From Sinotaia quadrata (lineage: Eukaryota; Mollusca; Gastropoda; Architaenioglossa; Viviparidae), in assembly GCA_028829895.1 (NCBI GenBank), contig CM054179.1, forward strand, positions 45,869,891 through 45,933,890: DNA of 64,000 bases, given 5' to 3'. Position 1 is the first letter of the stretch. Each line of letters opens with the position of its first letter. The translations under genes were made by a program, and so were the position numbers. The notes below the pieces were generated by a model. The model saw only the letters and a list, made by a program, of their open reading frames with translations, made no database searches and was not told where the DNA came from. Shown here piece after piece: positions 36,908-50,976 of the stretch.

Positions 36908-39900
36908 ATGGATGAGTCAATGGAACCACTCTTGAAACATGAACCTCACAGTTACAACAAGGCTGATGGCTCTGTCCAGTGTAAAGGCTATTCTTCCATC
37001 AATGCCGTTGAGCCCCAGTTCTGCTACGTTGGCCCTCCAACCGTTTATGATGAAGTTATCTCCCATTCATCTGAACCAGAGCAACAAGGCCCTAGGTCAC
37101 ATGACCACACTATATGTGAGCAATCTGATAATGTAAAGGTGTACAAAGTTAGGTGGTACATTTTAATATTGTATTCTGTGCTTGGGTGGACACAGGGTGG
37201 AACCTGGAACACATTTGGGCCGATCTCCTCAACGTGTGAAAATGCTTTTGGATGGGATGACTCTACAATTGCTCTGCTTAACAACTGGGGTCCAATAACA
37301 TATCTTGTGTCTGGAATTTTCTTCTCATGGATGATGGATGTTAAAGGTAACTTACATCTTGAGTTTATGTTCAGTCTATGTGGTATCTTTGTGTGTGGCA
37401 TTGTTTATCCTTTGCGAGATTGTTTTCATATGACATAGGATACAATTGCATATGTATTTCATTCTTTTCTTCATCTGTTGATCATTACTTGAAATAATGA
37501 TTACATTATTCTGTCCAGCCATTTGTGATAGTTCAGTAGAAAATTTGCAAGGCTAGTTGTTAAATAATCTTTCTTTTTAAATTCACTGTTTTGGTTGTAT
37601 TATAAACTTTAGTCATAAATAATTGCATTTCTCTGTTAAATATTTATAAAAATATATGTATTGTTTATTTGTCAGTACTTACAATTACTTTATGTTCATA
37701 TGTACTTTAGTCATGGTGCATACTTGTACACCATTATATATTTAAATGTTTGGTAATACTACTGTGATTCTACTTCTAATAATACTATAGTAATGTAACA
37801 TTTTTTTTTTAAGTTCTTTCTAAAATGTACACTCAGTAATAATGTTGTGTTCTTTTTTCCTCACTCCTGTTTCATCGACTTCAAGGGTTAAGACTGGCAT
37901 GCATTGTTACAGCGTTTTGTGTTGCTTTGGGAACTTCATTAAGGTGTATCACAATGGATAGTCCTGCAGTCACATGGTATGTTCATATATATATATATAT
38001 GTGATGCATATTGTAATAATGTTTTCATCATATTTTAAATGATGTTTTCATTGTAAATAATGTTTTCATTATGTTGTAAATAATGTTTTCTTTATGTTGT
38101 AAATAATTGTACGATTTAAGATTACAGTGTATTGGAAATTTTATCTTCATTATATTTTAGGATTATTGGCAATTTTATTTTTATTGTGGCTTAGGATTAT
38201 TGAAAATTTTTATGTTCAATAAATGCTATGTTATTGGTTTGTTATCAGGCTGGCACACTGCGGCCAGATAATGAATGGTTTTGCTGGACCTGTCACCATG
38301 GCTGGAGCACCTGTCATATCAGCAATATGGTTTCCAACCCATCAGCGAACCACAGCAACTGCCATTGCTGCTACCTCATTTGGAACAGCCTTGGCATTTA
38401 TCATAGGTGCTTTGTTGCTTTACTTTAAATAATTCCTAAAGTGCTTTAATAAAATTACTTAATTGACTCAATGTTTAGGATTGCCAAATGTCTGTTATTT
38501 GTTAATTGGGAAGAAAATCATTGTATAAAATGCAGTTATTTTATGCACATTCTTTTCATTGTGGACTGAGATTTAATCATCACATATTCTTTTCATTGTG
38601 TACCGAGATTAACAGTTATTTGAAATAATTCTTTCTGTCTCTAGGACCATTGCTTGTTCCAGATGTTCCAAGAAATTCTTCAAATTCAACTAATTTAAAT
38701 GGTTACACATCATTTTATATTCCAAGGTAGGAAAGTTTTCAAGTCATACAGTTGTGTCAATAATACCATGCGGAGAGAAATTTTAAAAAATCATTGTGAA
38801 GCTATTGAGGATACAGTAATAATTTACAATGTTTGAGATGCTTTCTTGAAAATTCTGGCATGTATACAGACTTGGGTAGGGTCTGGGTATTATAAACTAT
38901 GTTTCCCTATGATCATAAAACACTGTAAATAGCAAATAGTTTATTCATGAAGACTGATGTTTTCTTTTTCCAGACGTAAGGTAAATAGCATGAATGCATG
39001 TTTATTAAAACATAATTATTGATTAATTAGCATGAATGCATGTTTATTAAAACATACTTATGATTAATTAGCATGAATGTGTGTTTATTAAAACATACTT
39101 ATGATTAATTAGCATGTGTGTTTATTAAAACATACTTATGATTAATTAGCATGTGTGTTTATTAAAACATACTTATGATTAATTAGCATGAATGTGTGTT
39201 TATTAAAACATACTTATGATTAATTAGCATGAATGTGTGTTTATTAAAACATACTTATGATTAATTAGCATGAATGTGTGTTTATTAAAACATACTTATG
39301 ATTAATTAGCATGTGTGTTTATTAAAACATACTTATGATTAATTAGCATGTGTATTTATTAAAACATACTTATGATTAATTAGCATGTGTGTTTATTAAA
39401 ACATACTTATGATTAATTAGCATGTGTGTTTATTAAAACATACTTATGATTAATTAGCATGTGTGTTTATTAAAACATACTTATGATTAATTAGCATGAA
39501 TGTGTGTTTTTTAAAACATATTTATGATTAATTAGCATGAATGTGTGTTTATTAAAACATACTTATGATTAATTAGCATGTGTGTTTATTAAAACATACT
39601 TATGATTAATTAGCATGAATGTGTGTTTATTAAAACATACTTATGATTAATTAGCATGAATGTGCATTTATTAAAACATACTTATGATTAATAAGCATGA
39701 ATGTGTGTTTATTAAAAATACTTATAATTAATTAGCATGAATGTGTGTTTATGAAAACATACTTAAGATTAATTAGCATGAATGTGTGTTTATTAAAACA
39801 AATAATTATGATAACAGTGCTTGAACTAACTACTAAGCAAACAAAAAAAGAAGAAGATATACAATTAATTGAAGGGTTTTTTTTTTTATTACTTACATTG

Positions 39901-42900
39901 GAATAAAGATATTCTTATGTAAGGCAGCAGAAATGAGCAGTTTAAATTTTAAAACATTTAGTCATACTCTTAGCATAGAGACAGTTGTCTCATTGGTGGT
40001 TTTAATTATCATGATAAGTAAATGCCCTTTTTCAGTCCTTTTCTTCCTCATATGACATTCTAAAGTGTAGCACATAGAGCAAGGGAAGTTACTCTATAGA
40101 CATCCATGGCTGGCAAGTTATATTTACCATTGACATATGTTGTGATCTTTGCCATCTACTGCCTTCTGATTAAAAGCATTGACATATTAAACATCAAGCA
40201 ATGTGAACACGAATAAAATTAATTGAGGCGTATGCATAACTGACATGAGTAATATTGCAGTTTAAAAGAGTGCACTTCCTGTGAGGTGAATATATAAATG
40301 TTTCAAATATATGTAAAACTTAGTGCTCAAAATATGCTTGCAGACAGTAGGAGAAAAACTGGTGTCCACACTATATTTTAGAGTATATTTTATATTTTTT
40401 ACTTAATACTATTTTTTTTTTTCTAATGTAATAGTCAAAAGTATGTGGTGATTAATTAGTACGACATGTGCTTGTTATCAGTAAAAAGTAGGAACCATCC
40501 TAGATAGAGCAGTGCATGGAGATTGTATTTGATCAGACTAAGAGATTTGTGACTGTCACAGGTAAAGATGCAAACTATGTTAGGTGAGAGAGTGGTGACC
40601 GTCACAGTTCAGACAAATGAAACATGGTGGATTAGTGTTATGGATAATACATTATTGAAAAATAATGTGTGTAACAAAATAAGACAAATGTAAATTGGTG
40701 ATTGGTGTTAGAGACATAACACAGTAAAAAAAGTATTAATTGGTTTTAGAGGTGATACAAATTAAAAGTGGTGATCGATGTTAGACATATGACAAATGTG
40801 AACTGTATTGATTGGTGTTAGAAGTAAGACATTGAAAAGTGGTGATTGGTGTTTGAAGTAAGACATACTTGAAAAGTGGCAATTGGTTTTAGAAGTAATA
40901 CATAATTGTAAAGTGGTGATTGGATTTTATTGTTTTTTTTTCAGGAACAATTCGTTTCATCAGTATGAAAACCACCAAACATTGTCTAGAGGTAAATATA
41001 AGAAAAAAAAGTATGTCTATAGTTGATATCTTAGCTAAATTGTAATTTGTTTATAGAAAACATCAATAAAATAACCTTATTTATACACTTTTTGTTTTGT
41101 ATGAAAATATGCAACACATACACATGCAAACATGTACATATCTTTTCAAATATTGATGGATTTCTTATCATAAAAATACAAATGATTGCCAGATTAAAAT
41201 AAACTAAAACGATATGGTATTTTACTGAAAATGGCAGACAAAAGATTAATCATAGTGGTTTGGAGATGTTCAAAATATATTCTGTACAGAGATATGCCAA
41301 ACATGACTTTGACCTTGTGATAATAAACAAAGTGTGAGGTCAAAACATAACAAATCATCCCAGTAGTTCATCAGTCATGATTCAATATTTGTGTCAGTAC
41401 ACTAGGTAATATTCGATAGGGTGATACACCTTATAATTTGCTAATTTGTCTATACTTGGTATTAAACTATGTATTAAAAGTAATATACACCAGTAATAAA
41501 ATTAAAATTTTTAAAATTCATGTGAATAAATTCTACCATAATTAAAATTAAACACTTAAATTAACAAAATGTTTCCTTATTTGATTTAATATATATACAT
41601 ATATTTTTAATTTTTTACTTTAGGTTAATATTTTACACTTTTAAAGAAAATAGTAAGAAACTGAAAACTTTATTTTATTATTCTTGAGCTTTTGTATTTT
41701 AAAATACCTGATTTCTGGGATTTATTTTGTCAGATTTTTAACTGTACAGTTTTCTTTTTTAGTATAATTTCTTTTTTTGTTTTTCAGTATCTAATGGTAT
41801 CGCTGATGAAAAGAAAGCAATTCATGTCTACATGTATATAGGTATTTCATTTATTTGTTTATTCCTTAATCATCACTAATTTAATTTTAGCTATATAGAC
41901 TTGATATTAGCAAATAAACATTTGGAGTTAACTTCACACTCACAAAAAAAAAAAAAGAAATGAAAATGAAAAGACTTTTTCATCAAAATTTTAAGATTTT
42001 AATTACATCCTTATTTTTATTGATGTCATCAGTGGTGTATGACACTATGATGTCATCAGTGGTGTATGATGCTATGTCATCAGTGGTGTATGATGCTATG
42101 ATGTCGTCAGTGATGTATTATGCTATGATACTTTACCATTTTTAGTATTATATAAATGATTAAAATATTGATAGTACAGGTTCATATAATTATACTGTCA
42201 TCATCAATCATAGATGAATAAAGTATTACTGGAAAAATTGGAAAAAAAAAATCTTTGTGGAGGGAAAATGTCCAAAAATGTAATGTGAATGTAATGTAAA
42301 GTTTTAATGTGCATTTTGACACAATGCTCAAGTTTTAAATGTTTTTATTTTTCATGTATGAATTGACAGTTGGATTTATTTAAATAATTTATTTTTCTGA
42401 TAAATTAAATATAAAGACATTTTAAATGATTCCAATCAGTGATGTTTGAGAAATTATATGGTAGTCATTATTATGGAGTGATAATTCTTTCAATCATGCA
42501 TTATATTATTATTATTTAATTTTAAAGCATAAATAATCATTATAATGCCTACTATTTACCATTTTCATAGTTAAGATTTTATGTTGGTTTTCAGAGACAA
42601 ACATTTAATGGCTTAAAATTTTATAAAAGAAAAATGTTTTTGTTATTATTAATTTTTTGTGTGTACTGCAACTGTCCAGCTGGGTAAACACTATTAGTGT
42701 TTTGTGAAGTTTGCAAGCCATAGAAAACTGCAGTATTTTAGCATTGTTATTTCCTAGTATACTGTTGTCCAGTTGGGTAAATAATATTAGTGTTTTGTGA
42801 AGTCATAGAATTGTGCTGTATTGTAACATTGTTTACCAACTTTTAATTAATATTATTATATTGGTGAATTTTTAGGTTGTGGAGTCAATAATTAAAGTAT

Positions 42901-45900
42901 CTAAAAAAGCTCTAGCACCATTTCACTGTAACCTCATGCACTGAATGAACACAGTTTGGGCATGACTGCTCTCTGTGATTAATAATTAATAATTAATTCA
43001 AGTTAATTTAGCATGCATACTGTTTGTTGCAGGAGCAGGGTGGTCGATAGCCTTGTTTCTGTTAATTCTCATCTACTTTCCCAAGAAGCCACCTCTCCCA
43101 CCTTGTGCATCTGCTGCTATACAGCGCGAGAACTTTTTGGTTGGCCTGAAACACCTGATGAGGTTAGCATGTTCTGTGAAGTAAAGAAGTGTTACTTTAA
43201 AAAAGTGAAAGAAAAAGGTATGATAGTGTTCTTGACTAAAAAAGTGAAGGAAGTTCTTGACCTCTTTGTCTGCAACACTGTTATTTTGTGTGTGGTTTGG
43301 TGTTGAGCCATATTCATAACAAATTGTCTGCCCCTCATGAAAATTAGTTAAAATTGCATTTTGTTACTTTTACAGGAAATGAGTTAAGACTGTCTTTGAT
43401 TTGTTAATCTTACATGAAAGTGAGTTGTAATGTAAAAACTCAGTATTTACAGGCTTTGTAAACAGTTTTATTAACTTGCAGACAGTTTTGTATGCCTCTT
43501 TTGTGTGTACATGCATGTCAGCATGCAGGAACCAAATCACTGTCTCTAGATATGATAGTAGTATAATTATATGTACAATTCCATATTCATGTTGGCAGTT
43601 TTCAAGGACATATCCCTGCAAATACTGAAGCAGTACTGATTTAAAATAATTTATTTTTCAATCTTGTGTTCTGGTAAAAAAAAATTGTTCTTTGTATTTA
43701 TCTTTAATAATATTAAAAAAAAAAGATTTCTGCATACACACAAACAAATAGTTCTATTCCAAAAGTAAAAAACTTGAGGCTATTTTAAAAGTGTAGATAT
43801 AAATAGAACAAGTGGAAGTGAATGTACCCTTCCTTTAAATGGTTCAGATCATTTAATTTTCTTTTGTTTTCACTGGCAGTTTTAAACACAACAGCTAAAA
43901 ATAAAAATAAACTCTTGGTCTGAGAACATTTTCTCAACACAGTACTTCATTGTAAAACAAACTTAGATAAGTTTGACAGATCATCACTTTATGTCTGAAA
44001 GATATGTTTCAGATTTAGTAGAATGGATTATCTTAATTAACAAATCAGAATTTACTTCACCAGTTAAACAACTTATTAAATATCAGCTGTTTTAGCATTG
44101 TATTCAGTGGATGTACATCCTAGAATTAGAATTGAATAAGAAAACAAAAGAAATAAGCAGATAGTAAGAATCTAACTTCGTTGTTTTCTCCTTTTGGCAT
44201 GATTTTGACATAAGGGTACCTGAGGTGACTGATGTACAATTCAAATTTCCATTAAAAGCAGAATGGCATTCAGTATAATTAACTCTCATTGAGGCAATAT
44301 GTTTGTGATTGTAAATTTTTGTTGTAACATATGTGAACCGCAAAGTATATTTGATGTTTTCTTTCCAGACGCCCTCAGTTTTGGCTAGTTGCTGTGATGT
44401 ATGGAGTTTCCCTGGGTGTTTTGACCAACTGGTCAAGCCTTCTTGATGTTATGCTTAAGCCACATAATATTGATGAGGTATGAATTTTAGGTGTCCTGAC
44501 CAACTGGTCAAGTCTTCTTGATGTTATGCTTAAGCCACATATTGATGAGGTATGAATTTTGTGGCTGATTGTTGAGATTTTAATTTTCAGTTTTTGTTTT
44601 TACTGTTTACAGTAATTTTCCTGTTTCTGTTTTCATTACTTTCTATCCATTTTGTCCCCATCCTTTAAATTTCTGCATCTCCCTTCTACACACACACACA
44701 CGCACGCACGCACGCACGCACGCACAAAATACTAAACCTGTTTTCAAACTCCACATAAACAGTAAAAATAATTTTTGCATGTTCATTCCATTTTATTTCA
44801 GCTACTTGTTTCTTTTTAATGTTTCAATTCCAATATTTTCATTCTTTCTTATAGATTGTTTTTTTTCAACTTCTACTTTTAACATGTAACTCTTAAACCA
44901 TTAGCAGCTAGTCATGCCGGAGCTTCCTGGTGTGCAGCGATTAAAATGGGAATTCATCAGCAATAATTTCTCACAGAGAAGCATATCTCCAATGAAATGC
45001 GATCTTGCACAAGAAACATTCACTCTCTGCTGCTCAGTAGAACATAGGTCTGACAGAAATTATTGTCATGGATTTATGATGCTAGCAGGAGTTTCCTCTC
45101 AGGGTTGAGTGACAAAGTTTCATTCAGCACTGGTAGTTCTTCCAGTCTAGCCATTCTGAGTAAGGAAATATATATTGTCCTAACAGTTTCAATTGAGATC
45201 ACAGCTTAGAATGCTGAATCCATTGATCAGTATCATTAGTTCACAGGTCAGTCACTTCTAATAGTTGGTCAGCAACAAGTACCCTCAATAATATCCTGGG
45301 AAAACAAATATACATCCAGTATATCTCTAGAAAATTTAATAACAGTGGAAATAACATCAGGGCATGCACACTTATGCTGCCTTCAAAACAAAATGTGAGA
45401 CTAAATGGGGATAATGTAGGCACAACTATACCACAAAAAAAAGAAAGAAATGATCTTAATAAATTCATATCCAAGTAAAGATATAATGCAAGCATAAACA
45501 AATAGGAAATATTACTATAGTTGAAACATTAATAAAGAAATATTACTATAGTTGAAACATAAACAAATAGGAAATATTACTATAGTTGAAACATTAATAA
45601 AGAAATATTAATATATGAGTTTAGCCAGAGTCACATTTCGATCTTTAAAGTTCGTTTGCATGTTCTTTGTAGACTGATAATTGCTAAAATAAACAATAGT
45701 GACGTATTAATTTGTTCCAAATTAATTTATTGTTTGGTTTTAAATCATGATTTATTCATTCTTATTGAATTTTCTTTTCATTATGAATATTTTGCCTTTC
45801 AGTTTTTTACCTTTTTCATTGCTTTATTAATCTTTATTGACTGTTTAGCTGTATGCGTACTTTGAGTATTTATTACATATGCCTACTTGTCTATATAATG

Positions 45901-48900
45901 AATATTGTCATATTTCATTTTGGGTAATTTGTATTCTTTTTTTTATATACATCTTCTCTGGATAACTGTGACTTCTAAAGTAAAGATTGTTCAGTCCTCT
46001 TCTTTCAGGATGAAATTTATTTTAAAAGATTTTCTTCTTATTGCTGTTGTAGAAGGAAGCTGGCTGGATTGGATTCTATTCCACTTTTAGTGCTGGTGTT
46101 GTTTCTATGGTTGTAGCAAGGTTAGTAAACACCTATCCACCCTACCCCACTCCCCACACATTCTTGATGCATTCACATTGTATGTACACAAACACTTGAG
46201 AACACATACACATACATACTCATTCACTTAATAATGCAGTCACATTGCACATAAATACACTTTCTTAAGAACACATATACACAAGCACACATGTACACTT
46301 AATCATACCTGCGCATACATACATGCACCATACCAACTAAAAGTGTATGTACACGCATCCCTTTAAGGAATGGTTTTGTGCATTTATACACACACACACA
46401 CACACATTCTCTCTCTCTCTCTCTCTCTAGATATATATATATATATATGTTGTATTTGAGCCTGATTTTTGCCTCTGTGACTAATGAATATTTTACTTTA
46501 GATTCTTTCGGTGTCTTATTTTATGTCAATGTGGAGGAGAAAATTTACCTATTCCTATTTTCTAGACTTAATCATTATATAAATTGTTAAATTGTTGAAG
46601 TGACTCGACCTTGGGCACTCCTTATGATGGTATTTTTGTAACTGTCAGAGTTGGAGTAAAAAATTTGAGTTGAGAATATGCTAGAAATTGCTGATGAAAT
46701 CCAACTGGATCAATAGTTTTTATTATCCAACGGTTAATATTTACGAGAACAAGACCAGCCAATGGACTGAGATCAAAAGTTTACCTCCTGTAGAGAATTC
46801 TATTGTCTAATCACTTGAATTTGGTGTGGCATGAAGTCTGGTCATGAAAGGCAGCCATTAGCTTAATGGATTGAGATAGAATGTACTTAGAAATATTTCA
46901 TGCATTTTGCTATTGATATGTTATGCTTGTGTTTTATAGAGATGTATTATGTGAGTAGACTATTATTTTTACAAATTTTGAACTAAGATGCTCATGTATG
47001 GTATTGTTTCTAGTGAACTTGTTCATAAACTAGTATATTGTATTTATTGTGCTGTGTATGTATATCGGGCTAATAAATACTGTTGCAGGAAACTGTAAGT
47101 TGAGACCTCAATGTAAGAGAGAATGGAGTTAAAGATGCATAAACTGGAAACTTAGTGTTTGTTCCCTTATTATATTTTACAAGGAAAAAGCAACCTTTCC
47201 TTGTTTCAACTGAATGTCCTGGTTTACTGATTGTAAACTGCCATGACCATGGTAGATATGAGTAGTATATACCACAGTGTGTAAAGTGTAAATAATACAC
47301 AGCGCTCTATTGATGTATGGTGGCAAAGTATGCTGACTACATCGAGCAATTTCTGGCACAAGGAAGTTACTGGAAATTGCCACAATTGTTGTTCTGACTG
47401 AGGGAGCTAATACAATGAAATAGTGCCCAGGTTAGCCTCAAGAGAATAGCAGCTAATCAATGCTCTACAACACAAGAAGGGAAACACACGGAATTGACAG
47501 TAATAACATAAACAATAAACGTGTGGCTTTGTTATGAAAGGCATATGAATAGACTATTGCGGCTTCGCATAGACAAGGGTACATAGAAATTATTATCACT
47601 TATCACTTATCACATATCCCTAATAACATTCTTAAGTTCTTACACATATTGATAACCTTAATTTAGAGAAGAAAGTTGGTTGACGTGGGGGGGGGGGATT
47701 AAAAGATGGCTTTAACTTCTTTAGTAAGAAGTTTTCCAACTATGGAAATATTGCATGACAGTAAATGTTTGTCTTTAATGTTGTTGAAGAGAGAAAACAT
47801 TTACAGCACCCGCATATCTGCCAAGTGAGAGAGATGAGTGGTGTCTTTGGGAGAATTATTAATAACAAATAAGATTCTCATTACTTGTGATTATTTAAGG
47901 ATGATTAATTAAATAATAATATTCATAACAATTAACTATGTGGCATCTGAGTCAGTTTTGAAATTAGAGCTAAATTCTGGTATAATATGACATTTTTATT
48001 TTGTTGTATTTTTAATACTTTTTATTTTGTAAGTGATGCTGTTAAACAGAAACTATCATTTACTGTTTTAACTTCAGAATTGTTTATATTTAAATATTTA
48101 TGATCTCTAGAATATTTTTTTAAAAATTCACTTAATTGTTTTGTGGTATTTCATTGTTTTAAACTAATGATTAATCATCATATTATTTCTGTTGCCTAAT
48201 GGCTTTACGTTTCTGTTTTATTCTATAGATTTAATTCTATATCAATGCATTTTCTCCCCTTAGGTTTGCTGATGTCTTTTCCCGCATTTTAAAGTGGTTT
48301 ATATTCATTCTCTATCTCATTGGGACTGCAGTCTTTATCGTGTTCACCCTGGCAACAATGAATTATATTCCTACATCAACAGGTATCTTAAGCCTAAATT
48401 ATAAATTAAAAATTTTCTCTCATCTTCTCGCTTTACTTCATTCACTTCTGATCTTACTGATTTCTCATTTATTACTAAATTCCCACCCCTGAACAAATTC
48501 ACTTGTCTTTAGAGTTATTCTGTTTCTTCTGTTTTCATTGTTGATATTTTTCATTTATGTTTAGAAAAGTTTTTTTTTTGACAAGTGGACATTATTATTT
48601 GAAGTAATATGTCTCACCCATTCAATATGCAAGCAAAGTATGAAAGTACAGGCATGCTCATAAATGGTGCATTGTATACAAGGCCTGGGAAGTTACTGTA
48701 AATAGCCCTCTTTCCTAGGAGATGTGAAACAACTGTGTAATTGATGTGTATTACAGTATCTGCAGGAATGACAGGAGTTTTTTGCCCCTGAGAGTACTAC
48801 TATTTAATACAAGCTTTTTAAGTAAACTGAGTTTAATGGGCAGTGTTAACCGGTTAAATTGCATACATGTCACTTGTTTCTGTTTCTCAGCATTGGTCTA

Positions 48901-50918
48901 CACTACAATAATTGTGGGAATGACAGTGATAAATGCTGCTGTACCACTTATTTTTGAACTTGGGTGTGAACTGGCATATCCCACGGGAGAGGGTACCACC
49001 AACGGAGTGTTGACCATTGCCAACAACATTGCCGGTGTCATTTTCCTGTTCATCCTGATGGATCCTCACATAGGTACACAACCACGAAACTAATAAATAC
49101 TTCCAGTAAATTGTTGCCAACAAAGCTTTATTATGGACCCCATATATCTTAAACATCTCCCTATGTTTAGTATGTATTGATCATGAGCTATGATGACTGA
49201 CTGTCATGATGCTAAAGGTACCCACAGATATTTACTTTTGCTTATATCAAATTTTTGGTTGTAGTGATAGCATATCATTAAGTTTCATTTAAATTATGCA
49301 GATAAATGGAAAATTTAGCTATCAGGCTGCTTTCTAAACTTTATTTCTAAAATTATTTCTCCACATTCTAACTGCTTGTATAGCCACAATAGGCAGATCT
49401 AAAGTTACTGGAGTGTTTGTCTCCCTTTACTAGTCTAGCAAAGGTGTTGTGTTTCACAAGGTTCAGCAATATATTTATTATTATTATTATTATATTTTTT
49501 AAAAGAGTACAGAAGAGTATTAATCACTTCATATATTACTGATTGTATCTCAGAATCTAAACTACTGATACATTTAATAAAAAACATGAATTGCCCATAT
49601 GGTATTAAGTATATTATGTACAATGTTTTAGATCAACATTTCTTGGGTTTCATTTACAATTTTTTCTTCCAGTGTTAGGTTCAAGACATGTAGCAAAATA
49701 TAGACGGGTCACCTGCAGATTTAATAAGTCTTCTCTTTTATAAACGAGCATCCATATATAAGTAATTTTTAAAATAAATATATAAACTGGATAGTTTTCC
49801 TTTTACTGTAATGTATTAGCATATTTATCAAGTTAAAATTCAGTTATTGAAAAAAAATTTAGAAGTTGTAATTAGAATCTAACTCATTCTTTGATGAGAG
49901 TTTACAAAATTTTAGGTCCATAATTATAGATCTCTAATTTTGATCCATAATTCTTATAATCAATTCTTATAATCACTCAAGTATGCATTGGAAAGAAATA
50001 TATAATATATGGAATGCTGGCTCACAAGAGAATTATTCCATAAACAGTTAGCTTTTTGGCAGTTCAGTATATCCAAAGTAGGTGTGTAAGGAGTAAAATA
50101 TACACATTTTACAAAATTTTAGATCCATAATTTTTATAATCACTCAAATGAAGCTTGCATCAGACAGAAATTTCCAGAAAATGGAATGCTTGTTCACAGA
50201 AGAATTACTCTGTAAACTGTTATTTTTTGGCAATTCAGTATATCAAAAGTTTGGTGTACAGAATGAAAGATACACATTTTACAAAATTTAAATCAAACTG
50301 CTAGCCAATTTAGATTTGCTAAGGTTGGACAGTACATCAACTAAAATGCATTAACATGCAGGGTGACTGCAGATTTTACTTTTATGTATAATTATGATTT
50401 TTAATCTTGCAGACTATCTCTGATTCCCTCTTGCCTGTTGCAACATCCAGACATTTTACATTTCATCTCTGAACACATTCATCTATGATAAAATCATAAA
50501 CAAATAATTTTGATAAATTAATAATTTGTTTTCACTTTTTTTTACATGGCTGACCTTCATTCATTTTACTTTTATTGTCAAACAATTTCTTAATGCCTTC
50601 TTTATTTGCAATCACCAAGAGTTCAGTTATAGAGATTATAATTGAAATAAACAAGGTGGCCTAACTATAAGTGATTTGCATGATGGCACCAATTTTGGTT
50701 AATTAAATCTTTTGACAAGCAAATGAAATGATTTATTTTTTTTTTAATGGGTAGGAATTTTGAAGCTTAAAAGTGGATTATTGCAGTTTAAAATTCATTT
50801 GTATAGTTTTCTTCAGTAGTAGATATGAATACAAGTATTGCTATGAATGTTTTGTTTGCTGTGATTGAAACTTTCTATAAGAAAATGAATTGGGTTTATT
50901 TTGAGTGAAGACAGAAGT

Positions 50919-50976
<58 letters not shown>

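Noticed and set aside
36939..37401. Frames on both strands overlapping the first SLC49A4 exon
   Set aside because: They are shadows of the real frame, which is fixed by the transporter motifs and by 11 in-phase splice junctions.
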